From Oscillospiraceae bacterium (GTDB lineage: Bacteria > Bacillota > Clostridia > Oscillospirales > Acutalibacteraceae), in NCBI GenBank assembly GCA_009779995.1, contig WRDW01000002.1, positions 1 to 64,000 on the forward strand: a DNA stretch of 64,000 bases, read 5' to 3'. Both the position numbers and the translations under genes were made by a program. Position 1 is the stretch's first letter. Each line of letters starts with the position of its first letter. This document shows, piece by piece, positions 24,223 to 31,495 of this stretch. A model generated the notes under the pieces. The model was not told where the DNA came from, made no database searches, and worked only from the letters and a program-made list of their open reading frames with translations.

Positions 24223-25089
24223 ATGAAAAAACTGCTCGCCCTGCTGCTGTCCGCCATCATTCTGTGCTCCTTCGGCGTTGGAGCAAATGCCGCGCCGCCG
24301 GATGAACTGCTCGAAGAAGGCCTCGAAGCCCAAATTATTAGCGCCGCGCCGCCGGATGAACTCACCCAGGAGGAACTCGATGCCCTGGGGCGCGAGCTGC
24401 TCATACAGACCATGGAGGACTTAAAGGGAAACTATACGATTCAGGGAAGTTTCCTTATCCCCTACGAGCGATTCGATTTCATAGAAGTGATTCATCGAGA
24501 TGACATGTTTGCATTTACTGATGAGGATAACAGACGTGATTTGCTCCTTTCGGATAGAATCTTGCGTGTCTATCCCAATTTCAATGCCTATCAGCTAATT
24601 TCAACCTCCAATGGCTCTGATTATTTGCCCTTGCTGGAATCAAAAGTAATTTCAGAAGATGCATCAGTATGTGTGGAAAGATTGAGTAGTAAATACATCC
24701 AAGTCTCATATGATGGAACTCGCTATTATTTTGACAACGGCTCACTGGATGCCATTAATGAGAACATAAGTCCACGCCCCAACATATGGATTTCAAGTTT
24801 TAACAAAGAGGCTAGTCAAAGCGCGTTTTCCATTGAGGGTATGCGGGAAGCCTCAGCGCAACAGATCAGGCTGTGGCAAATTTTAGAGCAATTGCCGGGC
24901 TTCATTTTGGGAGGCATCGGTTCTGTTTTGCGTTGGATAGGGAGCACTCTGCTAAATATTTTGCTGTGGCCGTTGAATTTTCTGTTCGCGGAAATTTTTT
25001 ACACGCCTATCATTGTCTGGCTGCTTATTTTGCCGCTCATGATCATTATGTTGCCCATTAACTTAATTCGCAGGCTTTTCAATCTGTAA
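24223..25089 (+). CDS. Exported protein of unknown function with C-terminal membrane helices
   Basis: I do not recognise this family. The 288-aa protein starts with a signal peptide (KKLLALLLSAIILCSFGVGANA). A short imperfect repeat follows (AAPPDELLEEGLEAQIIS / AAPPDELTQEELDALG). The middle is a soluble region of about 150 residues. Two hydrophobic segments close the protein (FILGGIGSVLRWIGSTLLNIL and VWLLILPLMIIMLPINLI). The middle is clearly more AT-rich than neighbouring genes. The build resembles the three secreted paralogues, but the domain sequence does not match them. AGAGGAGG precedes the ATG. It is the first gene of a run of four. Confidence 0.75.
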   Translation: MKKLLALLLSAIILCSFGVGANAAPPDELLEEGLEAQIISAAPPDELTQEELDALGRELLIQTMEDLKGNYTIQGSFLIPYERFDFIEVIHRDDMFAFTDEDNRRDLLLSDRILRVYPNFNAYQLISTSNGSDYLPLLESKVISEDASVCVERLSSKYIQVSYDGTRYYFDNGSLDAINENISPRPNIWISSFNKEASQSAFSIEGMREASAQQIRLWQILEQLPGFILGGIGSVLRWIGSTLLNILLWPLNFLFAEIFYTPIIVWLLILPLMIIMLPINLIRRLFNL

Positions 25090-25119
25090 CTAAAAACAAT
25101 CACACAGGGAGGCCAAACC

Positions 25120-26115
25120 ATGCGCCAGCCCGATTTCACCCAGCTGCTGAAAGTGCTTGACCGAAAAGCGCCCGACAGGCCCGTGCTCTTCGAGCTGTTC
25201 ATCGACGGCCCGGCCATGCGCCTCGCCCAGGCGCGCGGCGCGCAAACCGCGCCCGAGGCCTACGCCCTGCTGGGCTACGACTACGCCAGCGTGGTGGCCT
25301 CAAATTTCGGTTTCCCCAGCACGCAGGGCAGCCGCCGGGGGGACGCCAAGACGTTCTCCCTCAACGATTCGCCGGTCATCACGGACAGGGCGAGCTTCGA
25401 CGCCTACCCCTGGCAAAATCCAAAAGAGTGCGATTATTCCCGCCTGGAGCAGGCGCTGCCGCCGGGCATGAAGCTCATGGCGCGCGGCCCCTGCGGCGTG
25501 CTGGAGAACGCCATCCGGCTGGTGGGCTATGACAATTTGTGCTTCATGCTCTACGACGACCCGCTGCTGGCCTCTGATATTTTTGAGAAAGTCGGCGGCA
25601 GCCTGCTGGAATATTACAAAATCGCCGTGCGCTATTACAGCGTGGGCCTGCTCATGTCCAACGACGACTGGGGCTTTAAATCGCAGACGATGCTCTCGCC
25701 CGCCGATATGCGCAAGTATGTCTTCCCCTGGCACAAAGAGATCGTGCAAGCCGCCTACACCCTGGAAAAACCCGCCGTGCTGCACTCCTGCGGCTGCTAT
25801 GCCGATATTTTGGACGACCTGTTCGCCATGGGCTTCGACGGCCGCCACTCCTTTGAGGACAACATCCTCCCCGTGGAACAGGCCTACGAGCAGCTCATGC
25901 CCGCCGCCGGGCGCCAGATGGCCGTGCTGGGCGGCATGGACTTGCACTTTTTGTGCACATCTACGCCGGAGGAGATCAAGTCCCGCGCCCGCGCCATGCT
26001 CGCCCGCGCGTCAGAACGTGGCGGCTACGCCCTCGGCAGCGGCAACAGCGTCCCCGATTACTGCCCCATCGAGAACTACCTCGCCATGATTTCCGTCATC
26101 CATGAGGAGGTGTAA
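25120..26115 (+). CDS. URO-D-fold protein (MtaA/CmuA-like corrinoid methyltransferase relative)
   Basis: This 331-aa protein of the uroporphyrinogen decarboxylase superfamily is not a haem enzyme by context. The zinc-type motif VLHSCGCYADILDDL (His-x-Cys) late in the barrel is that of MtaA/MtbA-like methylcobamide:CoM methyltransferases and related proteins. The start FTQLLKVLDRKAPDRPVLFELF is typical. Such proteins move methyl groups from a corrinoid protein to a thiol or act on unknown substrates in clostridia. No corrinoid protein is in the window. The stop lies within the ribosome site region of the lipoprotein gene (gap 1 base). Confidence 0.82.
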   Translation: MRQPDFTQLLKVLDRKAPDRPVLFELFIDGPAMRLAQARGAQTAPEAYALLGYDYASVVASNFGFPSTQGSRRGDAKTFSLNDSPVITDRASFDAYPWQNPKECDYSRLEQALPPGMKLMARGPCGVLENAIRLVGYDNLCFMLYDDPLLASDIFEKVGGSLLEYYKIAVRYYSVGLLMSNDDWGFKSQTMLSPADMRKYVFPWHKEIVQAAYTLEKPAVLHSCGCYADILDDLFAMGFDGRHSFEDNILPVEQAYEQLMPAAGRQMAVLGGMDLHFLCTSTPEEIKSRARAMLARASERGGYALGSGNSVPDYCPIENYLAMISVIHEEV

Positions 26116-26116
26116 C

Positions 26117-28006
26117 ATGAAGCGTCTGCTATGCGTCCTGCTGGCCCTGGGCCTGGTGTTCTCTCTCGCGGCTTGCGGAGGAAGCCCAGTGGCGCCCGAA
26201 GAAACCACTGCGGAACCCACGACCACAATCGAAAGCGAAATAACAACTGAGCCATATATGGATGAGCCGGAAGAACCCATGCAGCCCTCCTATATCTTTA
26301 CGGATACGCATTTTTATGCTCTGACAGGGGGATTGCTGTATGCTCCGCTGGACAATCTGAGCCAAGTGAGGCGCATTCCACTGCCAGTATGTTATGGAAA
26401 CAAGTGGCTAGGGGTTCTTCGAATTGACGAGGTAAATAAAAAGTGGATTACCCTCACTGCACAAACAGGAGATAGGTATACGGAGAATGATGAAGTAGAA
26501 ATTGCTTATGTGCAAATGCGTATTGCCTTGGATACGTTCCTGTGCGAATTCCTGAGCGAAAGTGATACCCTGCCCTCTGCTGAATCCATAGCGGAAACGG
26601 AAAAGCCACCCTACAGTGATGCCGAAAATGCGTGGTTTGCCAACAACGCAAATATAGTTGACATCGTGACACTAGACGGAAAAAGCTATTGTATGGCGAA
26701 AAAGGAAGACGATGAGTATGCCGTATGCTTGTTTTCTCTTGAAAACGGCGTTATTGTAGACAATCTTATACCGAGTATTTGGATTGGAGGCATAAGAGTA
26801 ACTGGCGGTAAACTGGCGCTCTTAAATAATATGATCGTTTGGATAGATAGCAATGAGCGTGTGCTTATTCTATATGATCCTACAAGCGAAAAGGCGTTCT
26901 GCGGTTTTGACTACGAATACAGACTCGCGCAAAACGAGACGCGACCTAGACCGGACTATGAATTCACTTACTCTTACGCAAAAACCCCTACACATATCTT
27001 TGCTTCGCGAGATGGCGAACTCTATCGTATGCCACTGAACAATATCGCGAAACAGGAGAAGATTAACCTGCCGAAAAAATACGCCAATCTTGCGATAAGC
27101 GGTCTGACAGAACAATGGCTCTATGTCTCCGGCGGACGGATGGATGAGGAAGATGAACGCTATCTGCAACACGCTGTGACTTATCGGATCTCTCTAAAAA
27201 CCTTGGATGCAAAACAGGTGGGCGAAGGAGAAACAAGCGAATGGCCTCGCTATAATGTTGCGAGCAACTCACTTTTATATGTTTGCGGTCAAAACGTGGA
27301 AGCCCTGAGTTTTGACACCGGCAAGCGAGATATAGTCTTCGATTTTATTGATTATCACGGAAGTTATCTAAATGCCTGCGTCAGGGGTTGGTTCAATACG
27401 CCTGAGGGTGAAGTGGTTCTGGAAATCATGGGCGACTGGTGGGACGGCCCTATGAACTGCGTAGTTTTTGGTAAAGACAATACAGTTCGGATGCGGGACG
27501 GTTATGAGTTTTTCCGGCGTAGAAAGCAGCCGGAGCATATGCCCACCAAGGCCGAACAGGACTTGGAAAAGCGCAATGATATTGCGACCTATGTTGCCTG
27601 CGGCGAGTATATCTATTATGTACAAGAAACAGGCGAAACTGATAATTACCGCCACGTCAAGAATTTGTATCGAATGAAACTTGATGGCAGTGATAAAAAA
27701 TTACTGCGGGCAAAAACCAATATTTTCGAGTTGATGGCCGTCAATGGCAAGATCATTTGCCTGGCCAGTTTGCCCAACAACGATTTTGACCAGTTTGGTT
27801 TCTATGCCTTGGATGAAGACGGCAAAGTAGCCAAAACCATCTCCCAAGGATACGACGGAGAATGGGGAGGAAGCGGCTGGGAGCGCTTCGGCGATTTGAT
27901 TATGTTTAGTGATTATTTCCATGGATCAGCCGAGAGCACATTGTTGACCCTCTACGACCCAGCCACCACCGCCACCTTCCACGCCTACACCAAAGAAGGG
28001 AACTGA
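26117..28006 (+). CDS. Lipoprotein with probable beta-propeller (DUF5050-like) repeats
   Basis: The 629-aa protein starts with a lipoprotein signal (KRLLCVLLALGLVFSLAACGG; lipobox LAAC) and a Thr/Glu/Pro-rich linker. It is followed by repeats of the type YRMKLDGSDKKLLRAKTN and IYYVQETGETDN, which resemble DUF5050/propeller modules. It would sit on the outer face of the membrane. The gene is markedly AT-richer than the two URO-D genes around it, which suggests separate ancestry. The ATG at 26117 is one base after the preceding stop, with GAGGAGG upstream. The function is unknown. Confidence 0.78.
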   Translation: MKRLLCVLLALGLVFSLAACGGSPVAPEETTAEPTTTIESEITTEPYMDEPEEPMQPSYIFTDTHFYALTGGLLYAPLDNLSQVRRIPLPVCYGNKWLGVLRIDEVNKKWITLTAQTGDRYTENDEVEIAYVQMRIALDTFLCEFLSESDTLPSAESIAETEKPPYSDAENAWFANNANIVDIVTLDGKSYCMAKKEDDEYAVCLFSLENGVIVDNLIPSIWIGGIRVTGGKLALLNNMIVWIDSNERVLILYDPTSEKAFCGFDYEYRLAQNETRPRPDYEFTYSYAKTPTHIFASRDGELYRMPLNNIAKQEKINLPKKYANLAISGLTEQWLYVSGGRMDEEDERYLQHAVTYRISLKTLDAKQVGEGETSEWPRYNVASNSLLYVCGQNVEALSFDTGKRDIVFDFIDYHGSYLNACVRGWFNTPEGEVVLEIMGDWWDGPMNCVVFGKDNTVRMRDGYEFFRRRKQPEHMPTKAEQDLEKRNDIATYVACGEYIYYVQETGETDNYRHVKNLYRMKLDGSDKKLLRAKTNIFELMAVNGKIICLASLPNNDFDQFGFYALDEDGKVAKTISQGYDGEWGGSGWERFGDLIMFSDYFHGSAESTLLTLYDPATTATFHAYTKEGN

Positions 28007-28011
28007 CCGAA

Positions 28012-29244
28012 ATGACCCAAGATGAAAAAATCCTGCGCCCCCTGGCCCAGGCCTATGCCCAGGCTGCCGCCGAGCCCCGCAACGCGGAGCGCCGGGCGCT
28101 GCACATCGCCTCCAACGACCTGCACATGGCCCGCCCGCTGGTGATGCTCGACGAAATCCCATGGCAGCAGATGGACATCGACGGCTCCCTGGCCTGCCGC
28201 TGCGACGACCCCGACCTCCACGGCGTGGAGTGGTGGATGCGCCGCCAGCTGTTCCAATACAGGCGCTTCCCCGGCGACATGTTCCTGCAAAATTACGTGG
28301 GCGTGGGCAAAGCAGTTCATTCTACAGGAATCGGCATGGAGGCCAAAGACAAAACAATCGCCTCCAGCCACGCCACGAACATCATCTCCCACGAATACGA
28401 GGATCAGCTCGAAGACGAAGCCGCCCTCGAACTGATTCACCTGCCCGAGCTCTTCTACGACGAGGAGGACACCCGGGAGCGCTGGAACGTCATCGGCGAG
28501 GCCATCGGCGACATCCTCCCCGTGCGCATCACCGGCGCCACCCAGTGCGGCGTCGCCAGCTGGGACGACATTTCGCGCTATCGCGGCGTTACGCCTATAT
28601 TGATGGACTTAATTGACAGACCGGAATACAGCCACAGGATTATAGAAAAAATCACTCAATGCAAGCTGGCCGATTTGGCCCAGCGGGAGGCCATGGGCCT
28701 GCTGGACGCCGACGGCCACGCCCTGCATTGCACGCCATATCTCACAGAAGACCTGCCCAAGCCCCAGGATGGGATTGTCACGCGCAAGAACATCTGGGGG
28801 CGCGGCACGGCGCAGATTTTCGGCTCCGTGAGCCGCGGGATGCACGAGGAGTTCGACCTGGAGTACCAGAAGCGCACCGTGGGCACCTGCGGCCTGGTCT
28901 ACTACGGCTGCTGCGAGCCCCTGCACAACAAGATCGACCTCGTGGAGAAAATCCCGAACCTGCGCAAAATCGGCGTCACCCCCTGGGCCGACATCGGCAT
29001 GGCCGCCGAGATCATCGGCCCGCGCTACGTGTTCTCCAGCAAGCCCAACCCCGCTTCGGTGGCCGTGCCCATTCTGAACGAGGACGCCCTGCGCCGCGAG
29101 CTCGGCGAGATTTTGAGCGCCTGCAAGCGGGGCGGCGTGCGCGGCCTGGACATCACCCTGAAGGACATCAGCACCTGCCACGGCAGGCCGGAGAATATCT
29201 TCCGTTGGGAGCAGATCGCGATGGAGATGGCGGAGGGGTGGTGA
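28012..29244 (+). CDS. URO-D/methyltransferase-like protein
   Basis: This 410-aa cytoplasmic protein is of a URO-D-related family common in anaerobes. The family start ALHIASNDLHMARPLVMLDEIPW is present, and so is the late block LVYYGCCEPLHNKIDLVEKIPNLRKIGVTPWAD with a Cys-Cys that could bind metal. The end is PASVAVPILNEDALRRELGEIL. Paralogues of this type are often annotated as uroporphyrinogen decarboxylase but lack its known context. The ATG follows the lipoprotein stop by five bases, so it is co-transcribed. With the gene at 25120 it makes two different URO-D-fold proteins in one run. Confidence 0.75.
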   Translation: MTQDEKILRPLAQAYAQAAAEPRNAERRALHIASNDLHMARPLVMLDEIPWQQMDIDGSLACRCDDPDLHGVEWWMRRQLFQYRRFPGDMFLQNYVGVGKAVHSTGIGMEAKDKTIASSHATNIISHEYEDQLEDEAALELIHLPELFYDEEDTRERWNVIGEAIGDILPVRITGATQCGVASWDDISRYRGVTPILMDLIDRPEYSHRIIEKITQCKLADLAQREAMGLLDADGHALHCTPYLTEDLPKPQDGIVTRKNIWGRGTAQIFGSVSRGMHEEFDLEYQKRTVGTCGLVYYGCCEPLHNKIDLVEKIPNLRKIGVTPWADIGMAAEIIGPRYVFSSKPNPASVAVPILNEDALRRELGEILSACKRGGVRGLDITLKDISTCHGRPENIFRWEQIAMEMAEGW

Positions 29245-29310
29245 GCGAAAGAGGCGCTGAGGCTCTGAAAATGGCTTCGAGCGCCATCAGTTGCGCTAAA
29301 AAACTTAAAT

Positions 29311-29370
29311 TCCCGCATGGCCTAAAAGCTTGCGCAGGGGCTTGTTTTCACATGTGCTAATCCGACAGCA
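29311..29370. repeat. Direct repeat R1, left boundary of the XRE/RHH cassette
   Basis: CCCGCATGGCCTAAAAGCTTGCGCAGGGGCTTGTTTTCACATGTGCTAATCCGACAGCA is about 80% identical to R2 at 29872-29930, in the same orientation. It includes the 3' end of the XRE gene and a weak hairpin (AAGC ... GCTTTT on the minus strand). Confidence 0.75.
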
Positions 29371-29566
29371 CAGGTTCCGGTATGCCGATTAGGGTGGCAT
29401 AACTTACTTTGTAAAAATGCGCCAATTTAACTATAAAGTCAATATTCAACCGTGTGCGGCCACTTTCGTAATAGGCATATGTGGAGCGGTCAATTTGCAG
29501 GTAGTCGGCCATTTGCTGCTGGGTTAGGTTTCTTTCTTTGCGTAATCTACGGATGGTGTCGTGCAT
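29357..29566 (-). CDS. Small XRE-family repressor-like protein
   Basis: The 69-aa protein is almost only a helix-turn-helix: IRRLRKERNLTQQQMADYLQIDRSTYAYYESGR, followed by DFIVKLAHFYKVSYATLIG. It resembles phage-type repressors. The ATG has AAAGGAGG upstream. It is divergent from the RHH gene, and a perfect 11-bp palindrome overlies its own promoter, so autoregulation is likely. It is framed by direct repeats. Confidence 0.9.
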   Translation of the reverse strand: MHDTIRRLRKERNLTQQQMADYLQIDRSTYAYYESGRTRLNIDFIVKLAHFYKVSYATLIGIPEPVLSD

Positions 29567-29589
29567 GGTCTTTGCCTCCTTTCCAGAGC

Positions 29590-29671
29590 ATTATATCACA
29601 TCTGCATTGCGATTGCAATGCAGATTTTTTGAAAATTTTAGCTCATACTATAAGCATTACAATTGTATTGC
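29590..29671. promoter_or_regulatory. XRE promoter with two matching 18-bp operator-like palindromes
   Basis: The minus-strand promoter is TTGCAA (29618-29613), 17 bases, TATAAT (29595-29590). GCATTGCGATTGCAATGC (29604-29621) overlaps its -35. A second copy, GCATTACAATTGTATTGC (29654-29671), lies exactly 50 bp away, just before the RHH gene. Both fit GCATTrCrATTGyAwTGC. They are probably bound by the XRE protein or the RHH protein. Confidence 0.75.
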
Positions 29672-29682
29672 GTGGTGAGCGT

Positions 29683-29856
29683 ATGACTAACTTTAAAATC
29701 CCTTCCATCCCTCCAACAACAAACAAAACAATACGATTTCCAAACGATGTGATAGCCAGTGTAGAAGAGGCTATCAAAGGGAAGGATTGTACCTTTTCCG
29801 CGTTTGTGGTTTCGGCCGTTCGTGCTGCTTTAGAGGAAATAAAAGAAAATTTGTAG
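29683..29856 (+). CDS. Small ribbon-helix-helix-like DNA-binding protein
   Basis: The 57-aa protein has a basic, Pro-rich start and then KTIRFPNDVIASVEEAIKGKDCTFSAFVVSAVRAALEEI, which has the pattern of an Arc/MetJ-type strand followed by two helices. The ATG at 29683 has GTGGTGAG upstream. The track's 134-aa version starts in the divergent gene and is rejected. As the partner of a divergent XRE gene it could be a second repressor, an antitoxin without its toxin, or an element control protein. Confidence 0.7.
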   Translation: MTNFKIPSIPPTTNKTIRFPNDVIASVEEAIKGKDCTFSAFVVSAVRAALEEIKENL

Positions 29857-29871
29857 AGATACCTCTTCATC

Positions 29872-29930
29872 TCCGCATTGGCCTAAAAGCCAGCGCGGAG
29901 CTTGTTCTTTTATGTGCTATTCCGGCAGCA
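29872..29930. repeat. Direct repeat R2, right boundary of the XRE/RHH cassette
   Basis: It matches R1 at about 80%. On the minus strand it reads TTGCTGCCGGAATAG (LLPE-stop), the counterpart of GTGCTGTCGGATTAG (VLSD-stop) at the end of the XRE gene. It therefore appears to be the leftover 3' end of a second, lost XRE-like gene. Confidence 0.7.
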
Positions 29931-29952
29931 ACAATCATTTGACCCCACCTCC

Positions 29953-29981
29953 TTGACATTTTTTAGCCTATATAGTACAAT
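29953..29981 (+). promoter_or_regulatory. Promoter of the GH4-GH38 operon
   Basis: TTGACA (29953), 17 bases, TACAAT (29976), 42 bases before the GH4 ATG. No clear operator repeat is seen beside it. Confidence 0.8.
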
Positions 29982-30022
29982 TATAAATGGATCAAGCGCA
30001 ATAAAGAACGGAGAGAACCACC

Positions 30023-31495
30023 ATGCCCAACATCACCATCACCTACATCGGCGGGGGCTCGAAGGCCTGGGCCCATGCGTATTTCGCCGACCTGCTCACC
30101 CAAAGCCAGCTCGAGGGCGAGCTGCGGCTGTATGACATCGACATCCCCGCCGCCGAGCGCAACCGGAAATTCTTCGACAAGCTCAAACAGACCAATGCCG
30201 AGAAAATCAAGAGCAGCTGGACCTGCACTGTACATGAAAACATCGACACGGCCCTGGCGGGCGCGGACTTCGTGATTATCTCGATTTTGCCCTACCAGCT
30301 GAAGAACATGTACGTGGACGTCCATTATCCCCAGAGATACGGCATCTGGCAGCCCGTGGGGGACAGCGCCGGGGCGGGGGGGTACTCCCGGGCGCTGCGC
30401 ACCACGCCGGCCTACATCTTCTTCGCGCAGAAGATCCGCGAGCACTGCCCGCAGGCCTGGGTCATCAACTACACCAACCCCATGACGCTGTGCATGAATA
30501 CTCTTTACAGAGAGTTCCCGGAGATCAAGGCATTCGGCTGCTGCCACGAGGTCTTCGGCACGCAGAATCTCATATGCCGCATCGCCGGGATGTATTTGAG
30601 CCTGTCAGCCGAAGGCAAGAAAGCGTTCATGAACGCCGATTTGAAGGCTGTCAAGGCCGAGCTTACGGCCCTGGGGAAAGATTTCAATGACATCAAGAGC
30701 CACGGCAAGTTCGGCCGACATGAAATCACGACGAACGTCCAGGGCGTCAATCACTTCACCTGGATCAACGAGGCCTCCTATCAGGGCCTGGATTTGATGC
30801 CCGTCGTCGCCGCCTACGCGAAAATGTTCGAGGAGAACGCCGTCACCTATCTCAAGGGCAAGAATCCCATACAAAAGCGTCTGCGCAACACGCACCACGT
30901 GAAGTACACTCTCTTGGAGAGATTCGGCGCGCTGGGCGCCGCGGGGGACAGGCACCTGTCCGAGTTCGTGCCGGAGCTCTTCCTGACAAGCAGGCACGTG
31001 CTCCAATACGGCTTCGAGCTCACCCCCGTGGCGGGCAGGATGCTCGTCAACAGGCTTTTGATGCTCATGACGGCGCTGGCCGCCACGCCGCTCTACAACC
31101 CGAAGATCAAGGGCTCGGGCGAGGAGGGCGTCAGGCAGATCACCGCCATCTGCGGCCTGGGCGACATCGTCACCAACGTGAACCTGCCGAACAGGGGCCA
31201 GCTGAAGAACATCGCCCAGGGCACCGCCGTGGAGACCAACGCCGCTTTCTCCCGCGACAGCGTGGTGGCGGTCGATTCCGGCGAGATGCCCCCCGCCGCC
31301 GCCGCCCTGGTGAACATCCACGCGCAGAACCAGAAAGATTTCACGGAAGCTTTCTTCAAAAAGGACAGAACCGCCCTGGAGGCCGTCTTCTGCCGCGACC
31401 CGCAGGTTGTGAGAATTGGGGTTGAGAAGGGGAAGAAGCTGTTTGCGGAAATGATTGATAAGAATAGGAAGTGCTTGGAGGATTTCTTAAAATGA
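30023..31495 (+). CDS. Glycoside hydrolase family 4 (NAD/Mn-dependent glycosidase)
   Basis: GH4 enzymes cleave glycosides by an NAD-dependent oxidation and elimination cycle with a divalent metal. The 490-aa protein starts with the nucleotide-binding ITYIGGGSKAWAHAYF. It has VINYTNPMTLCMN and the metal-ligand motif GCCHEVFG, with the second His in NVQGVNHFTWI. The Cys-His form and overall length match the branch that holds alpha-glucosidase, alpha-galactosidase and alpha-galacturonidase/glucuronidase members rather than the 6-phospho-glycosidases. GGAG precedes the ATG. The stop overlaps the GH38 start (ATGA), so both act together on an imported oligosaccharide. Confidence 0.92.
   Translation: MPNITITYIGGGSKAWAHAYFADLLTQSQLEGELRLYDIDIPAAERNRKFFDKLKQTNAEKIKSSWTCTVHENIDTALAGADFVIISILPYQLKNMYVDVHYPQRYGIWQPVGDSAGAGGYSRALRTTPAYIFFAQKIREHCPQAWVINYTNPMTLCMNTLYREFPEIKAFGCCHEVFGTQNLICRIAGMYLSLSAEGKKAFMNADLKAVKAELTALGKDFNDIKSHGKFGRHEITTNVQGVNHFTWINEASYQGLDLMPVVAAYAKMFEENAVTYLKGKNPIQKRLRNTHHVKYTLLERFGALGAAGDRHLSEFVPELFLTSRHVLQYGFELTPVAGRMLVNRLLMLMTALAATPLYNPKIKGSGEEGVRQITAICGLGDIVTNVNLPNRGQLKNIAQGTAVETNAAFSRDSVVAVDSGEMPPAAAALVNIHAQNQKDFTEAFFKKDRTALEAVFCRDPQVVRIGVEKGKKLFAEMIDKNRKCLEDFLK

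Noticed and set aside
25120-29244. URO-D proteins as haem biosynthesis enzymes (hemE)
   Set aside because: No other haem gene is nearby. One has a methyltransferase-type zinc motif, and the other belongs to a separate branch with a Cys-Cys block.
29357-29856. XRE/RHH pair as a toxin-antitoxin system
   Set aside because: Both proteins look like DNA-binding proteins and neither has a toxin fold. A regulatory or element-control pair is the safer reading.
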